Below are positions 53,235-64,000 of a DNA stretch of 64,000 nt, piece by piece. Origin of the DNA: Paragordius varius (lineage: Eukaryota; Nematomorpha); NCBI GenBank assembly GCA_964247055.1, contig OZ176050.1, positions 10,788,001-10,852,000 on the forward strand, read 5' to 3'. Each line of letters starts with the position of its first letter. The stretch's first letter is position 1. The translations under genes and the position numbers were made by a program. The notes beneath the pieces were generated by a model. It worked only from the letters and a program-made list of their open reading frames with translations, had not been told where the DNA came from and searched no databases.

Positions 53235-53512
53235 CAGGGGTGTCTAGCACCCATAATATTTATACAGCCCGTGAGTAGTTTTGATTTTTTTTATCTAAGA
53301 ATTGATTTTCATAAACAAATTTTCTGAAGTAGTCTTTCCGAATTTCGACAATGAATTAGCAAAATATGTTAAAATAACCACAGATTTTTGCAGTCATATG
53401 TTTGAAATCTAATAAAATATTTATTAACGCCCATATATTTGCATATGTGGACCATCGGATTTTTCGATGTAAAAATGCGGCCCACAAAGCTATTTGTGTT
53501 GGATTCCCCTAG
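53235..53512. mobile_element. hAT-like MITE
   Basis: Left CAGGGGTGTCTAGCAC and right GTGTTGGATTCCCCTAG are imperfect inverted ends. The interior has CAGCCCGTGAG at the left and AATGCGGCCCACAAAG at the right. Same group as 4346-4642. The flanking 8-mers do not match. Confidence 0.5.
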
Positions 53513-53559
53513 CACAGTGTCCACAATAGAATAACCTGATGAAATATATTCCTTATGTC

Positions 53560-54655
53560 AATGTCTCAAGATTATCATGGTGCTTTTGGCCCTACGTATA
53601 ATTTAAGAAAATTATTTAGGTTTCATTGGTAAGTCCTAATCAGAAAATGGCAAAATTTGCGCACATCTTCAAATAATTTTTTTTGGGGAAAGCCAGAGGC
53701 TTCATTCCAAAATATATTGCTAAAATATATCATAAATTACATATAAAAAGCAAACCAATATTTCTAAAAAATTTAAGTTTTAGATGTGGGCTCCAGAAGT
53801 CCCATTTTTTTGCTTTTCTAAAATGAGCTAGTACTCTTAAAATAAACGCAAAAATGCCGGGATTACGTGATAAAATTTTAAATATATGCTAAATTTTGAT
53901 ATCAATGAAATTAAATTTAATTTTTAGCAAAATTTTGGTTAAGCGTACCTCATCCTATTTTGAGTCACGATGAAGACCGTTAATAAACGTTATAACTATG
54001 AATACACTTTTTATATAATTTGATAATGCTGAACATGTCTATAGCTTCAGAATTTCAATAAAAAAGTTGCTGGCCTAAAAATATTGGCGAATTTTTGTAA
54101 AACACAATATTGATTTAACATAAATTTTAAGAAGAACGAATATTATAATAAAAATTCTGGGATAGAAATGGTTCCCATCATAAAAAAGTTTGCGCTTTTA
54201 AACAGTATCCATTATGATTCAAAAGAGTATGAAGTTGGCCAATTTTGCCAAAAATTTAGTTTTTTAGAAAATTATGAATTTTATAATTTTTTTAATTGAT
54301 GTCAAAATTTGCTATTAAAATTATTTATCGCGCAATCCCGGCATTTTTGCGCTTATTTAAAGAATACTAGCTTATGTGAGATAAAAAAATTGGATTTTCG
54401 GAGCCTACATCTAAAAATTAAAATTTTTTGAAAATATTATTTTGCTTTTTTATATGTAGTTTATTGATATTTTTTGGAAAGAAGCCTCTAGCTTTCACCA
54501 AAAAAATTTTATTACAAAAAAGATGCGCAAATTTTGCCATTTTCTGATATGATGCACTTACTACAAAAATGTAAATAACTTTTTTAAATTACTCGTAAGG
54601 GCCAAAACCACAAACAATATGATGATTCTGATACATTTTCCTATCAGAATATATA
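53560..54655. mobile_element. Family B palindromic (foldback) element
   Basis: The left ~400 bp and right ~350 bp are inverted repeats. For example GCAAAATTTGCGCACATCTT pairs with AAGATGCGCAAATTTTGCCA, and CGCAAAAATGCCGGGATTAC pairs with GCAATCCCGGCATTTTTGCG. Parts also match the family B element at 43480-45013 and the copy at 63007 (GATTATCATGGTGCTTTTG). No terminal TAATGTGACC motif is seen, so the outer ends are lost or lie outside. Non-coding. Confidence 0.75.
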
Positions 54656-54659
54656 TATA

Positions 54660-57299
54660 TATATATTACCAGCTAATTTTTATAACCCCGATTTCGGACG
54701 CAGCTCCCTGACTTAATTCAATAGTTTTATACTGATTTATTACGGCGATAGTTTTGAACAAGGAAAGTAGATAATACTTTAACAATCGTTAAAATCTTAA
54801 TTTCGATATAATAAACATGATATTGTCGTTTTCGTATAAAATCACTATTATAAGTTATTTAAAAGTAATAATAAGCGCTTAAAATAGAAAAACTCCTTAT
54901 TTAATGTTTATTAAAAATGCCTTTTTCATATACAAAGTTTCATTTTTACATTGTAGGTTAGAAATATATGGACATCCTCATCTCGCTGCATTGTCGCTCT
55001 ATACATAAAATTAACCATCGACAGACAACATATAAGACATATTAAAGAGTTTATTATCTGAGTCTTACGTTTTTCACGGGACATTTCATTTTGTTTTTTA
55101 ATGCCAATTTTAATAAGATCGCAATGCTAAAATAAAATATAAAGAAATTCTTCAAGGTACGATTGCTGTAACAATCATAGATGGAAAACGAATCCTTGAT
55201 GGTAGAAAATTTATTGGCTAAGAATATTTTCAGGAGCGGTCGAAACCCTTTTTTATTTTAGCCTCTCGGTTATGCCTTACCTTATGCAAAAAATTTGTTT
55301 TTTTAAAAAACATCAGCACACGAATATTGTCATACAGAAAAATATTTTTGGGTTAGTCAATAAAAGCAGTAAATCGTGATTCCTAATGTGAATCTTTTCA
55401 AGAAGATTAATTTCACTCTCCAATCTATATTTAATTTAATAAATTTGGTTTAAAGCGATTTTCTTATAGGCTGCAGTATAGCGGGACTTTTTATGTTTGC
55501 CCTTTAGTTTACCCTGTTATTGCTATTCTTGTTGTTGCTAAGGTCGATTCCGACTAACTGCAACATTGAAATACCTTCTCCATTCATTGCGAATTCTCTA
55601 GTAAAAAGTTATAATAGCAAAAAATATAAATTGCAAAAATAATTATTCGAAAAATAAGAGCTTTCTTATGTTACTCATGAAAATTATAAGACCCGTGAAT
55701 TTTCGTGATTTTTATTGAGTATAAATGTCCAAAACCCCGAACACTAAAAATACCATCATAATTTAAGTGTGAATGTTGGCTTTTAGATCATTTAATTTTA
55801 ATAATCAACATTTTGTGTTTGCGCAAAACCCACCATAAATTTTAATATGTTGGAAAAGAATGATTTTTTAACCTTATTATCATACGATTTTTAACTCATT
55901 TTTATATTTTTTGAATCATCGTCTTCCACGTAATCACTTCGCGGCATAATAAGGCACAGTTAATATTGTTAAATATATAATCTTCAAAGAACCTATTCAA
56001 GGCATAATTAGCGGAATTATCGATTATGCTTCCTGGAAGAAGCCTTTTAAACACAGAAATAAAAAACGATCGATCAATTGATGGTTTTAGGTAGAAACAC
56101 ACGAAGAAGTTTAACCATGAAATTTTACTTTTTTTATTTTATATTTTTTTATTTATCATATATATATCGGATTTAAAAAGTATTTTCTTATCTAACAATA
56201 CTATGTGAATTAAAAATATAATAAAATAAAATGTATAACATTTTACAAAATAAATCAATGCTGTATGATATATTTATATTTAGGAATTTCTACGGTTAAA
56301 ACACAACGCTAAATGCAACAAAGAAGCTTTACACGCGCAGGAATAAAAAAACACAACAATTAAACTAATGGAAATTTATTTTCCGTTTCGTGTTGATTTA
56401 TATATATATATATATATATAATTTTAGATTTTCCTTTTGTTTTACTAAAAAATTGTAGCAATACAATATCAAATAGTAAATTATAAAAGTATTATTTTAT
56501 AAATATAAATTTTATAAGTATAAATAATAAACCAATTATTTTTTACATTGATTTCATTGATTTTTTTCTCGTTCATTTCTTTTCAAATAAAATAATAATT
56601 AATTTTTTTTCTGTGTTTTGAGAAAAACTAAAACCTTACTGTTTTTTGTCCGCTAATTAATTTTTTTAACTATAACGTTATACAAGATTTTCATTTAAAT
56701 AATATAAATATCAATTATATAAAAATAATTTTGTGTGCACGCTATTACTCTATTATATAGGTTTGCAACAATCGCATATAAAATATAATATACAATAAAT
56801 AATATGATTTCAATATCATTTTTCACATTTTTTTCATATTTTATTATTATTCCCTCTAACTAACTAATATCATATTCAGTAATGGTGAATGAGTATTTTT
56901 TTATTTCATAATGATTAAAAAAATTTTTTTACCCACCCTACGTCGTATCTTATAACTTGCATTTATCAAGCATAAAATTGTGATTATATAAACATATAAA
57001 TATACTTATGTGCAAAATTGATAATGATTTTTTAAAAAAACGGGCAATTTTGCTAACAGTCAACCAAACTAAAGTAACTACTATTCATTGCAATAATTAG
57101 ATCTAAATTGGTAATTTTAAAGGATAATCCCAAATTTAAATATCCATATATCATCTCTTATCTCTACTTTCAGATCTAAGCTAAATCCAGTTAACACAGA
57201 ATATAATTATTAATGGTATAATAATAAGAATAATATTTTATAACCTACGATCATTATCAAAATATAATTTAAAATCATTATATAAACAAATAAAAAGTC
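54660..57299. other. Gene-poor stretch upstream of FHL
   Basis: No gene with splice support was found. The one notable item is a minus-strand open frame at about 55902-56130 with a histone-fold-like segment, listed separately. A (TA)n tract lies at about 56400-56421. The FHL promoter should be near 57100-57300. Confidence 0.45.
55902..56130 (-). pseudogene. Possible diverged H2B-like fragment
   Basis: The minus-strand frame contains FFISVFKRLLPGSIIDNSAN followed by YALNRFFEDYIFNNI. The spacing recalls the H2B fold segment (VLKQVHPDTGISSKA, then MSIMNSFVNDVFERI). The N-terminal basic tail and the C-terminal helix are absent and a stop follows soon after. The resemblance is by eye and could be chance, so this is a low-confidence call. 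Confidence 0.2.
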
Positions 57300-58471
57300 A
57301 TGGAATGTCAATCCTGTCACACAGATTTGAGCGGGAAAGAATACGTTGAAAAAAAGGATAAAAATTATTGCCTTCCTTGTTATGATCAAAAATTTGCGCA
57401 TAAATGCAAAGAATGTGGGAACCTTATCTCAGCTGGACAAAAGGTTTTTATTTCCACAAAATATTTTTTCATTAACTGAATAATGTAATAAAAAATAAAG
57501 GAATTGAATGCTTGAGATTTTTTAAAAAATGGAAATCAATTTCCTTTGTTTGTGATCTTGTTATTTGTATCAAAAAATACTGCTGGCAAAATACATTATG
57601 GGCAAAATAGTTGGTTTTGTTTTCAATCTTGATCTCTTTTGTTTTATTTTCTTGCCAATAAAAAATCAATTAAACTTTCTATTATTGATAATTGGCAACA
57701 GTATAATTCAGTCCCAAAAATTAGTTTATCCATCTATTTTTTCATTAAATTAATTGTTGTGTCGCACATTTTGATATCAACTATTAATTTAAATTAATAT
57801 ATGCCTCCAATACTGGTTTCATTAGTTATTAATATCTTAAAAAATCTTTCAGTTTTTTTCAAAATTTGTCCGTTTCAGTGGCGTTTTAAGTACTTATTTT
57901 AATGACTAGCCAAATATAACATTTACAGTTCAAATTCACCCTTAAACAATTCAAATTTACCCTTAAACTATTCAAATTCACCCTCGAACAATTCAAACTT
58001 AAAATAGATGTTTTTTAAGATTAAAAATTACCTATATTTTTTATATTTTTTGAAAATGGAATCTCGTTTAAAAATAATATAATACTGAAAAAATAAAAAC
58101 AAATTATTTTTAGGGTGAATTTGAATTGTTCATTGAATTGTTCAAGGGTGAATTTAAATTGTAAATGGTAAACAATGTCGATTTGACCTCCGTGTTTATA
58201 GCACCGTGGAAAAAGGTTTAAAATTAAATAGTCGAGTTTGTATGCAAAAGACTTTACTAATCAATTTTTGAGATAACCTTTAATGGCATCATTTTTTACA
58301 AAAAGTGTTTTAATTAATGTTCATGTATATTTTTTCCCGGAAAAATATATTTTTAATCAATATGTGATGAAAATTGAGCAATCGCATCCTATTTAGCATT
58401 AATAATAATAAAAAAGCGTGATAAAGGCATAATTTTTTGGGCATATATTTTAAAAAAACAAAAACTGCTTA

Positions 58472-58508
<37 letters not shown>

Positions 58509-60780
58509 TATATTAACTAAATAATTAAGCTTAAATCATCTACCTCCGAAAAATTATTTATTATGCGTGGGTAAGTGCGACTATTGTTGACATATTGACA
58601 TAAAAAACTAGGCAAGTCTCAATCTAATTCTATATATGATATTAAGGCATTTCGCTATCGGAAAAGCAGTTACAATTATTATTCAATACAATTACCGCTC
58701 TTAGAAACTCGCATATTCAGTTTGCTGGAACTATTTTATAACCGGTTTTAAATACCAACCAAACAAATATCCCTTTAAATACCTAAATATATACCACTTC
58801 TATTTTAAATTGCTAAAAGACATAAATAAAAAATTTAAGCGGTCAAACTAGTCCAGAGAAAAGGAATTTTTATTAGGGCTTCTCAGCCAAAAGACATTAC
58901 TCCAGTCAAAATTGTTTCCATGAAAAATATACAATTTAATTGTTTTCTTTATTATAAAAAGGTAGAAACTAAATATGATTGGACAGATAAGGGTTTTCTA
59001 AACTTGCCTCCAACGATATAAAAATTTATGCGATTGTAGGGGTTTCGAAACATCACCTAGTAATATAGTTCGACTTTAACATTCTTCCACCATGTCTTCG
59101 AAATTTTTCATTACCATAAATACTTAACAGATTTTTTTATATTTTTATGAATTTTTATTGTTTACTGAAGGAATTAATATATGGCGACGAGGGATATTAT
59201 CATGAAAAATGTTTCCGATGCTCAATGTGCAAACAACCCTTAGATGTCAACAATTACGAAACGTATGACAAAAAACCAGTATGTCAAAAATGTTATGAGA
59301 GTACTATTCCAGGCGGAGGGATGTGTCCTGGCTGCAACCAATCCCTAAAATCCGGTTATCATTTGGTTTAAAATAAATATGTATGCGAAACTCGTAAGCT
59401 AAATTTTTTCCAATCTTTTTTCCATAACGCAATAAATATTATATAATCTATAAATACGAATAAATCAATACAAATAACAACCTATTCAAACATTGGAAAC
59501 ATTTAGTTGAAAAAAAACCAAACATAAGAATTAGACTGCCGGATATTTTAAACTATATGAGAAACTTAAGATTTAACCAAAATTATTTAGGACAATCCAA
59601 ATTGGAGTACAAAGGTCGGCAATGGCACGAGGGATGTTTCGTTTGTTCTCAATGTAAGAAGCCTTTGGGTAATGAACGATTTTACACCAAGGATGACAAA
59701 AACATTTGCTTACCATGTTATCAAAAAAACTTTGCTCAAAAATGTGCTAAATGCGGAAAAGTATTAGTTGATTATTTTTTAATATGTTTTATTATAACAA
59801 AACATATTATGCGTCAGTATCAAAGTTCATTTTATTAAACACGTTTTTGAAAGCAAATTATTTTTTTTATTACTAAATTACTTACTGTTATGTTTTAAAC
59901 CGGGAATATTTTAATTATAGGTTTGTTTAACTGTACATTTAGATTATCATTAATTTAATTATTAAAACAGGTTAACCTAGACAATTTTCAATAGTTTATA
60001 TTAGTCCATAAACATAGCATTCTTGCAAAATAGTTCGATTTAGATTAAATATCCATGATTCTCATGTAAAACCCTTAATAATTTTAATATGGTTATAGCC
60101 AATAACTGACGTAGGCGTTAAGTCCAAAAATGACGTTTACCACAAAGAATGTTTTACTTGCTATGGTTGTGGAACGGAACTTTCGGGCAAAAGCGTTGCC
60201 GCAAAAGACAACAAACCCTACTGTGTCGATTGTTATGCTAAAATGTTTGCTAATCGATGTGCCGCTTGTAAACAACCCATATCAGGTAAAAGTAATTTTG
60301 TCTTTGATTAAAATTTGCATATTTCTAAAAAAAATTTTATCTTTGGTTTTAAGCTCGAATAAAAAATGAGCAGAAATTAACGATAATAATTAATAAAGCA
60401 TGTTTAATTAAAAGTGTAAAATTAATCATGTGAAAGTATTATTTGGTTGAAAAAATTTGCAATCTGGTTTAAGATAGGTAGGTAAAACAAAACATACCCT
60501 ACCTTTGTCTGTGGCCTTTTTTATATCTTTTTTATTATATTATTTTAAAAATAAATAAATAAATCTTTTCCATGGAATATTATTTTAATTAAAATTATTT
60601 GTTTCTAAAATATATATAAATATTTTTTTAGGTGCTGGAGGTATGCAATATGTAACCTATAAAGATCGACATTGGCATACGCAATGTTTTAATTGCACCG
60701 TGTGTGGAAAAAATTTGGAGAATAGTGGTTTCAATCTCAAAGATCAAAATATAGTATGTCCCGAGTGTAATAAAAAATAA
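57300..60780 (+). CDS. FHL: Four-and-a-half LIM domain protein (FHL)
   Basis: Exons are 57300-57443, 59171-59354, 59591-59760, 60099-60285 and 60632-60780, all in phase, giving 277 aa (vertebrate FHLs ~280). It opens with the family's half LIM (MECQSCHTDLSGKEYVEKKD, then YCLPCYDQKFAHKC). Four full LIM zinc modules follow, each with C-x2-C, H-x2-C, C-x2-C and C-x2-C ligands: HEKCFRCSMC, HEGCFVCSQC, HKECFTCYGC and HTQCFNCTVC are the middle ligand clusters. Each intron falls close to a module boundary. FHL proteins are non-enzymatic scaffolds in muscle, cytoskeleton and transcription. Intron 1 (57444-59170) holds a family D MITE and (TA)n. The gene is convergent with PSMB2. Confidence 0.95.
57924..58172. 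mobile_element. Foldback MITE, family D, copy 3
   Basis: The left side has four tandem ~17-bp motifs (TTCAAATTCACCCTTAAACA type). The right side has the inverted TGAATTTGAATTGTTCATTG and AAGGGTGAATTTAAATTGTA. The outer ends TTTACAGTTC and the inverse of AAATTGTAAA pair. It is located in FHL intron 1. Confidence 0.75.
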
Positions 60781-61156
60781 AATTAATTTAAATCTCACCC
60801 CTAATTATGTTAGAAAAAGCAGTGTTGTACTATTTTATGGAAGTCAAACCTTAAAAATGATTATACTCAGTAATTTATAAACTATTTACAATTACATCGA
60901 ATATATACATATATATTTAACTTTATATTCAAAAACCCATAATCTATGCAATTCATAGCTGTGTCTTCTTAAAATCACGTTATATTTGATTATTAAAAAA
61001 TAAATTATGTTTTTTAGCCATGACAAATATATTTGTGTGTATGAAAGCGATACAATTTATTAGTGAATGCAAAAGTAATGTCATTTCAATATGTAATCCT
61101 TGTTTATATGGACATCTTTTAGAGATTTTGTTCCATTCTTATCTACCAATTTCACC
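60781..61156. other. Convergent 3' region of FHL and PSMB2
   Basis: AATAAA occurs right after the FHL stop (~60775-60785). TTTATT near 61056-61061 is a candidate poly(A) signal for PSMB2 on the minus strand. In DNA this AT-rich such hexamers are weak evidence. Confidence 0.35.
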
Positions 61157-62753
61157 TTAAATGCCGGCAAGTTGACTAATAATCGTTTTTGAATCTAATT
61201 CGTTAACAATAAATATGTAATTTTTTCCAATAGAAGTATGGAATATATCAGATAAAACCAAATGTACAACCTCATCAATCGCTTTTATTAGTAATTCATA
61301 AGCCTCGGTTTCATTCATGTCTATACATTTATAGTAAAAAGAAGAAATGTAACAAAAATAAATATTTAATAGCTGGTTATATAGCATAATGTTTTATCCA
61401 TAAAATTAGAAAACCTTTTCTAATAAATTTTTAAAAAATGCGCATAAGGTAACAAATTATTTTACCGGGTTTGTGATATCGATCAAGGATAGAGTTTGCA
61501 AAAAATGCTCCATAACCCTGAGCTCCGAACGGAACCGTGAGTAAAGAAGCCAAATAATCCATAAAGTAAAGTGAACTCTCATTTGTTACAGTATTGTACC
61601 CAGCTATCATTGAGTTTACTTGGTAGGGATTCGACTTAAATAATATAAAATTTATAATTCTTAATTTTTACGTAAAACCCTTAAATTTCTTTTTTCCATC
61701 CTACATAAATTGAAAAAGTAAATGATAAGGAAGCTACATAATATTTTTTATAAAAACAATCTTAGCCAATTATAACCCCCGTTTAATTGTTTTATCCGCC
61801 AAAAAACTCCAATTTAGGTTATATTTTTTAGAAATTTACTATTATATAAATAACCATACAAAAAGTAAGGAATAATTTTATTTATAAAATTTATTTAAGA
61901 AAATTTCAAGATAAAATATTCGTTGGAGATAGAATTATTCAAAAATAAACACATCTAAGTAATATTGATACTTTTAAACCCTAAATTTCAGTTTTAAAAT
62001 CTATTAAACGGGACAAATCAATTTTAGTTCCGATTCGTTACATAAAAAGCGTTTAAAATTTCTTATTAAGCAAAAAGTGAAAATAAAGTAACTTGTTTAA
62101 AAGTGTATAAACCTTTAAAAAATTATACGCAATAATATGAAGTGGTCTTATTTTTAATCTATAAAGTTTCGGCAATCTTTAGCAAAATAACAGAGACATT
62201 GCTAGAGGTAAGAAAAAAATAAACTATATTGTACTAATGAATCGAACTTATTTATGTAAATGGTGCATTTATTATATAAAACTATTTTGACGAAGAAAAT
62301 TATTTGAATTTGAAATAGTTAAAATTAATGGTGTTTTTATGGTTATGTTAGGTTTGATCGGATAACCTTTAACTAAATATTTAAAAATGGTTTAAAAAAT
62401 AAATATAATAATTATAACTACCGAACGTAAGGCTTCAGCTAAAGTTTTACGCGCAAAATGTGCCACATGTGAAGGGTCAACATCATATCCTAAAATATTA
62501 GTTGAAGTTAACCATTTCTGAATTTATATAATTGCATGTTTTTAGAAATATATTCTGCGAATTCATGACTATCCCCCTTTTCGCCAACAACGCCTATCAT
62601 CACACTACTGTTGATATTATACATTTTTTGACTGTCTATACAATTATATAATATATTACCGTTTTTTATGACCAAAATGCTATGGGTTTCGGTAGCATCT
62701 GAGGCAAGGAGAACAAAGTCTTTGCAGCGAATACCGATTATACACTCCATCAA
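61157..62753 (-). CDS. PSMB2: Proteasome subunit beta type-2 (beta-4)
   Basis: Exons on the minus strand: 62513-62753, 62422-62489, 61466-61634 and 61157-61320; 213 aa (human 201). The start MECIIGIRCKDFVLLASDAT parallels human [20 protein letters not shown]. Other matches are GVVGEKGDSHEFAEYISKN, LYKFRNGYDVDPSHVAHFAR, IAGYNTVTNESSLYFMDYLA, PFGAQGYGAFFANSILDRY and YELLIKAIDEVVHLVL. A ~10-residue insertion (within IKNGNILYNCIDSQKMYN) lengthens the first loop. There is no catalytic N-terminal Thr, as expected for this structural 20S core subunit. The first intron is 23 nt (62490-62512). ATG at 62753 or 62750 could start translation. Confidence 0.95.
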
Positions 62754-63006
62754 ATGTGAGTAGAACTTAAAAATGTCTTTTTACTGTTTAAAAAAGAAAA
62801 TATATAATACGGGTTTTGCACACCACTTAGCGTCTTCATTTTTTATTTTCGAAATTATTTTTGTTAATGAAGTTTTGTAAAAACTCTTACTTAATGGAAA
62901 GAAGAACGCGAAAATTTAAATTTTTCCTTTAGAATAATCAGCGTCATCTTATAAAGCTTTATTTTTATGTTGTTTTTGGGTCAGCATTCAATATATGCTG
63001 TTACAA
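62754..63006. other. PSMB2 upstream region
   Basis: Expected promoter of PSMB2. AT-rich, with no distinct motif. Confidence 0.3.
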
Positions 63007-63570
63007 TAATGTGACCAGATATTTTAAACTTTGACGCAGTACATATTTGCCTGTTTTTACACCATCGGTGTGGATTACACGGTTACAAAAATATGATAAA
63101 AATACACATTTTGATAGGGAAATTCAAGATTATCATGGTGCTTTTGATTCAAACCTTTACGAGTTATTAAAGAAAGATAATTCACTTTGTGGTAGGTGCT
63201 CCGTTAAAAATGCAACAAGTGTGCCATTTTTAATATATTTTTGGGTGAAACTAAATAGTTTATTTTAAAACATATCATTAAAATATAATACAAACTACAT
63301 TTAGAAAGCAAAACAATTTTTTTTAAAATTGTTAGATGTGAGCTCTGGTCCGAAATTTTTTGGCTCGTTTAAAATGGACAGTTCTCTTATAGAAAATGCA
63401 GAAATTCCGACATTGTGCAAAAATTTCAAAAATATGCTAAATTTTGATATCAAATATATTTTTAAAATGCATACTTTCAAAAATTTAATTTTTAAGAAAA
63501 TTTTGTTGAGGCGTACTTTATACTATTTTCAGCATGATGGAAACGATATAAACGGTTGAGATGTTATAAC
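63007..63570. mobile_element. Family B transposon, reversed incomplete copy
   Basis: It starts TAATGTGACCAGATATTTTA and follows the inverse of 44445-45013 closely, through GACGCAGTAC, CTGTTTTTACACCATCGGTG and GAAACGATATAAACGGTTGA. It stops at GTTATAAC, where the 43-kb copy meets its (TA)n tract. The other end is absent. Open frames at 63047-63268 and 63329-63559 fall inside it and are not genes. Confidence 0.75.
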
Positions 63571-63631
63571 TACGGTTGTGCTGACCAAGTCATGACCAGG
63601 TCAATGATTATTTTTTGACCATGGTCATTTA

Positions 63632-64000
63632 ACACTTGGATACAACACACTCATTTTAGTCCTTCGATTCAAATTGGGGTAGTTAAATACCCCAGGCCTG
63701 TTTAAAATTATATTCTTTAAAAAATATAGAAGGAATCGTAATCATGGCAAAATTTTGCACTTATCTAACATTAATACACCAAAATATATAAAAAAATTTA
63801 TTTAAAAATACTTGATATTACTTATTTTAAGCTAAAACCGAAAGGTAAAAATTTCGTCAACTGACATGTGTCAAATTGTAAAATTGAAAAATTATACAAA
63901 CTAAACCGCTTTTTCTATTTCTATCAATGTTAGATGTAATTTATATAAAAAATTAGCTTTAGTTTTACCCTTAAAATTAAATAAAGACGAATATTTGCAA
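63632..64000. mobile_element. Family C element, left part, cut by window end
   Basis: It matches 50427-50800 from TTAACACTTGGATACAACAC through the GGGGTAGTTAAATACCCCAG hairpin and beyond. The right end lies outside the window. Confidence 0.7.

Noticed and set aside
63047-63559. Two plus-strand open frames near the window end
   Set aside because: Both fall inside a family B transposon copy whose other copies do not conserve the frames.

Overview
The window is strongly AT-rich eukaryotic DNA with short exons, many transposon relics and (TA)n tracts. The recognisable genes are animal genes: a GRIP-domain golgin (GOLGA4/golgin-245 type), Rab1, a four-and-a-half-LIM protein (FHL), proteasome subunit PSMB2, the mRNA-export PCI protein PCID2, and a chondroitin-polymerising-factor-like glycosyltransferase. 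Gene models were built by eye from splice sites, reading phase and remembered family sequences. All were checked to stay in frame, but none was checked by alignment or transcripts. Eight introns in four genes are only 23-28 nt long, mixed with introns of 58 nt to several kb. Introns this short are reported from dicyemids (Mesozoa), so a derived, probably parasitic metazoan is a reasonable guess, but the window does not settle the lineage.

Layout. 1-8.5 kb: no gene, two decayed mariner relics, a hAT-like MITE and a reversed tRNA-derived SINE. 8.5-11.4 kb (+): a two-exon BTB-like protein whose 2.1-kb intron holds a hAT MITE with perfect 8-bp target duplications. 14.6-19.7 kb (+): the CHPF-like Golgi glycosyltransferase in five exons. 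19.8-24.5 kb (-): an unrecognised 355-aa protein with two tiny introns; a 3.2-kb intron contains an array of ~160-bp repeats. 24.7-31.4 kb (+): PCID2 in eleven exons, sharing a ~134-bp divergent promoter interval with the previous gene, with LINE copies in two introns. 33.0-42.9 kb (-): the golgin in 21 exons. 43.5-47.7 kb: DNA transposons, MITEs and a SINE with a perfect 16-bp target duplication. 47.8-50.0 kb (-): Rab1 in seven exons, four of its introns being 23-28 nt. 50-57 kb: gene-poor, with palindromic elements. 57.3-60.8 kb (+): FHL. 61.2-62.8 kb (-): PSMB2. 63-64 kb: two more transposon copies.

Three neighbouring genes act in the Golgi/early secretory route (CHPF-like enzyme, golgin, Rab1). 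Nothing shows that they are co-regulated, and I treat this as chance. The most unusual features are the 23-28-nt introns, the alternating tandem array, and several families of foldback or MITE elements that recur within 64 kb.
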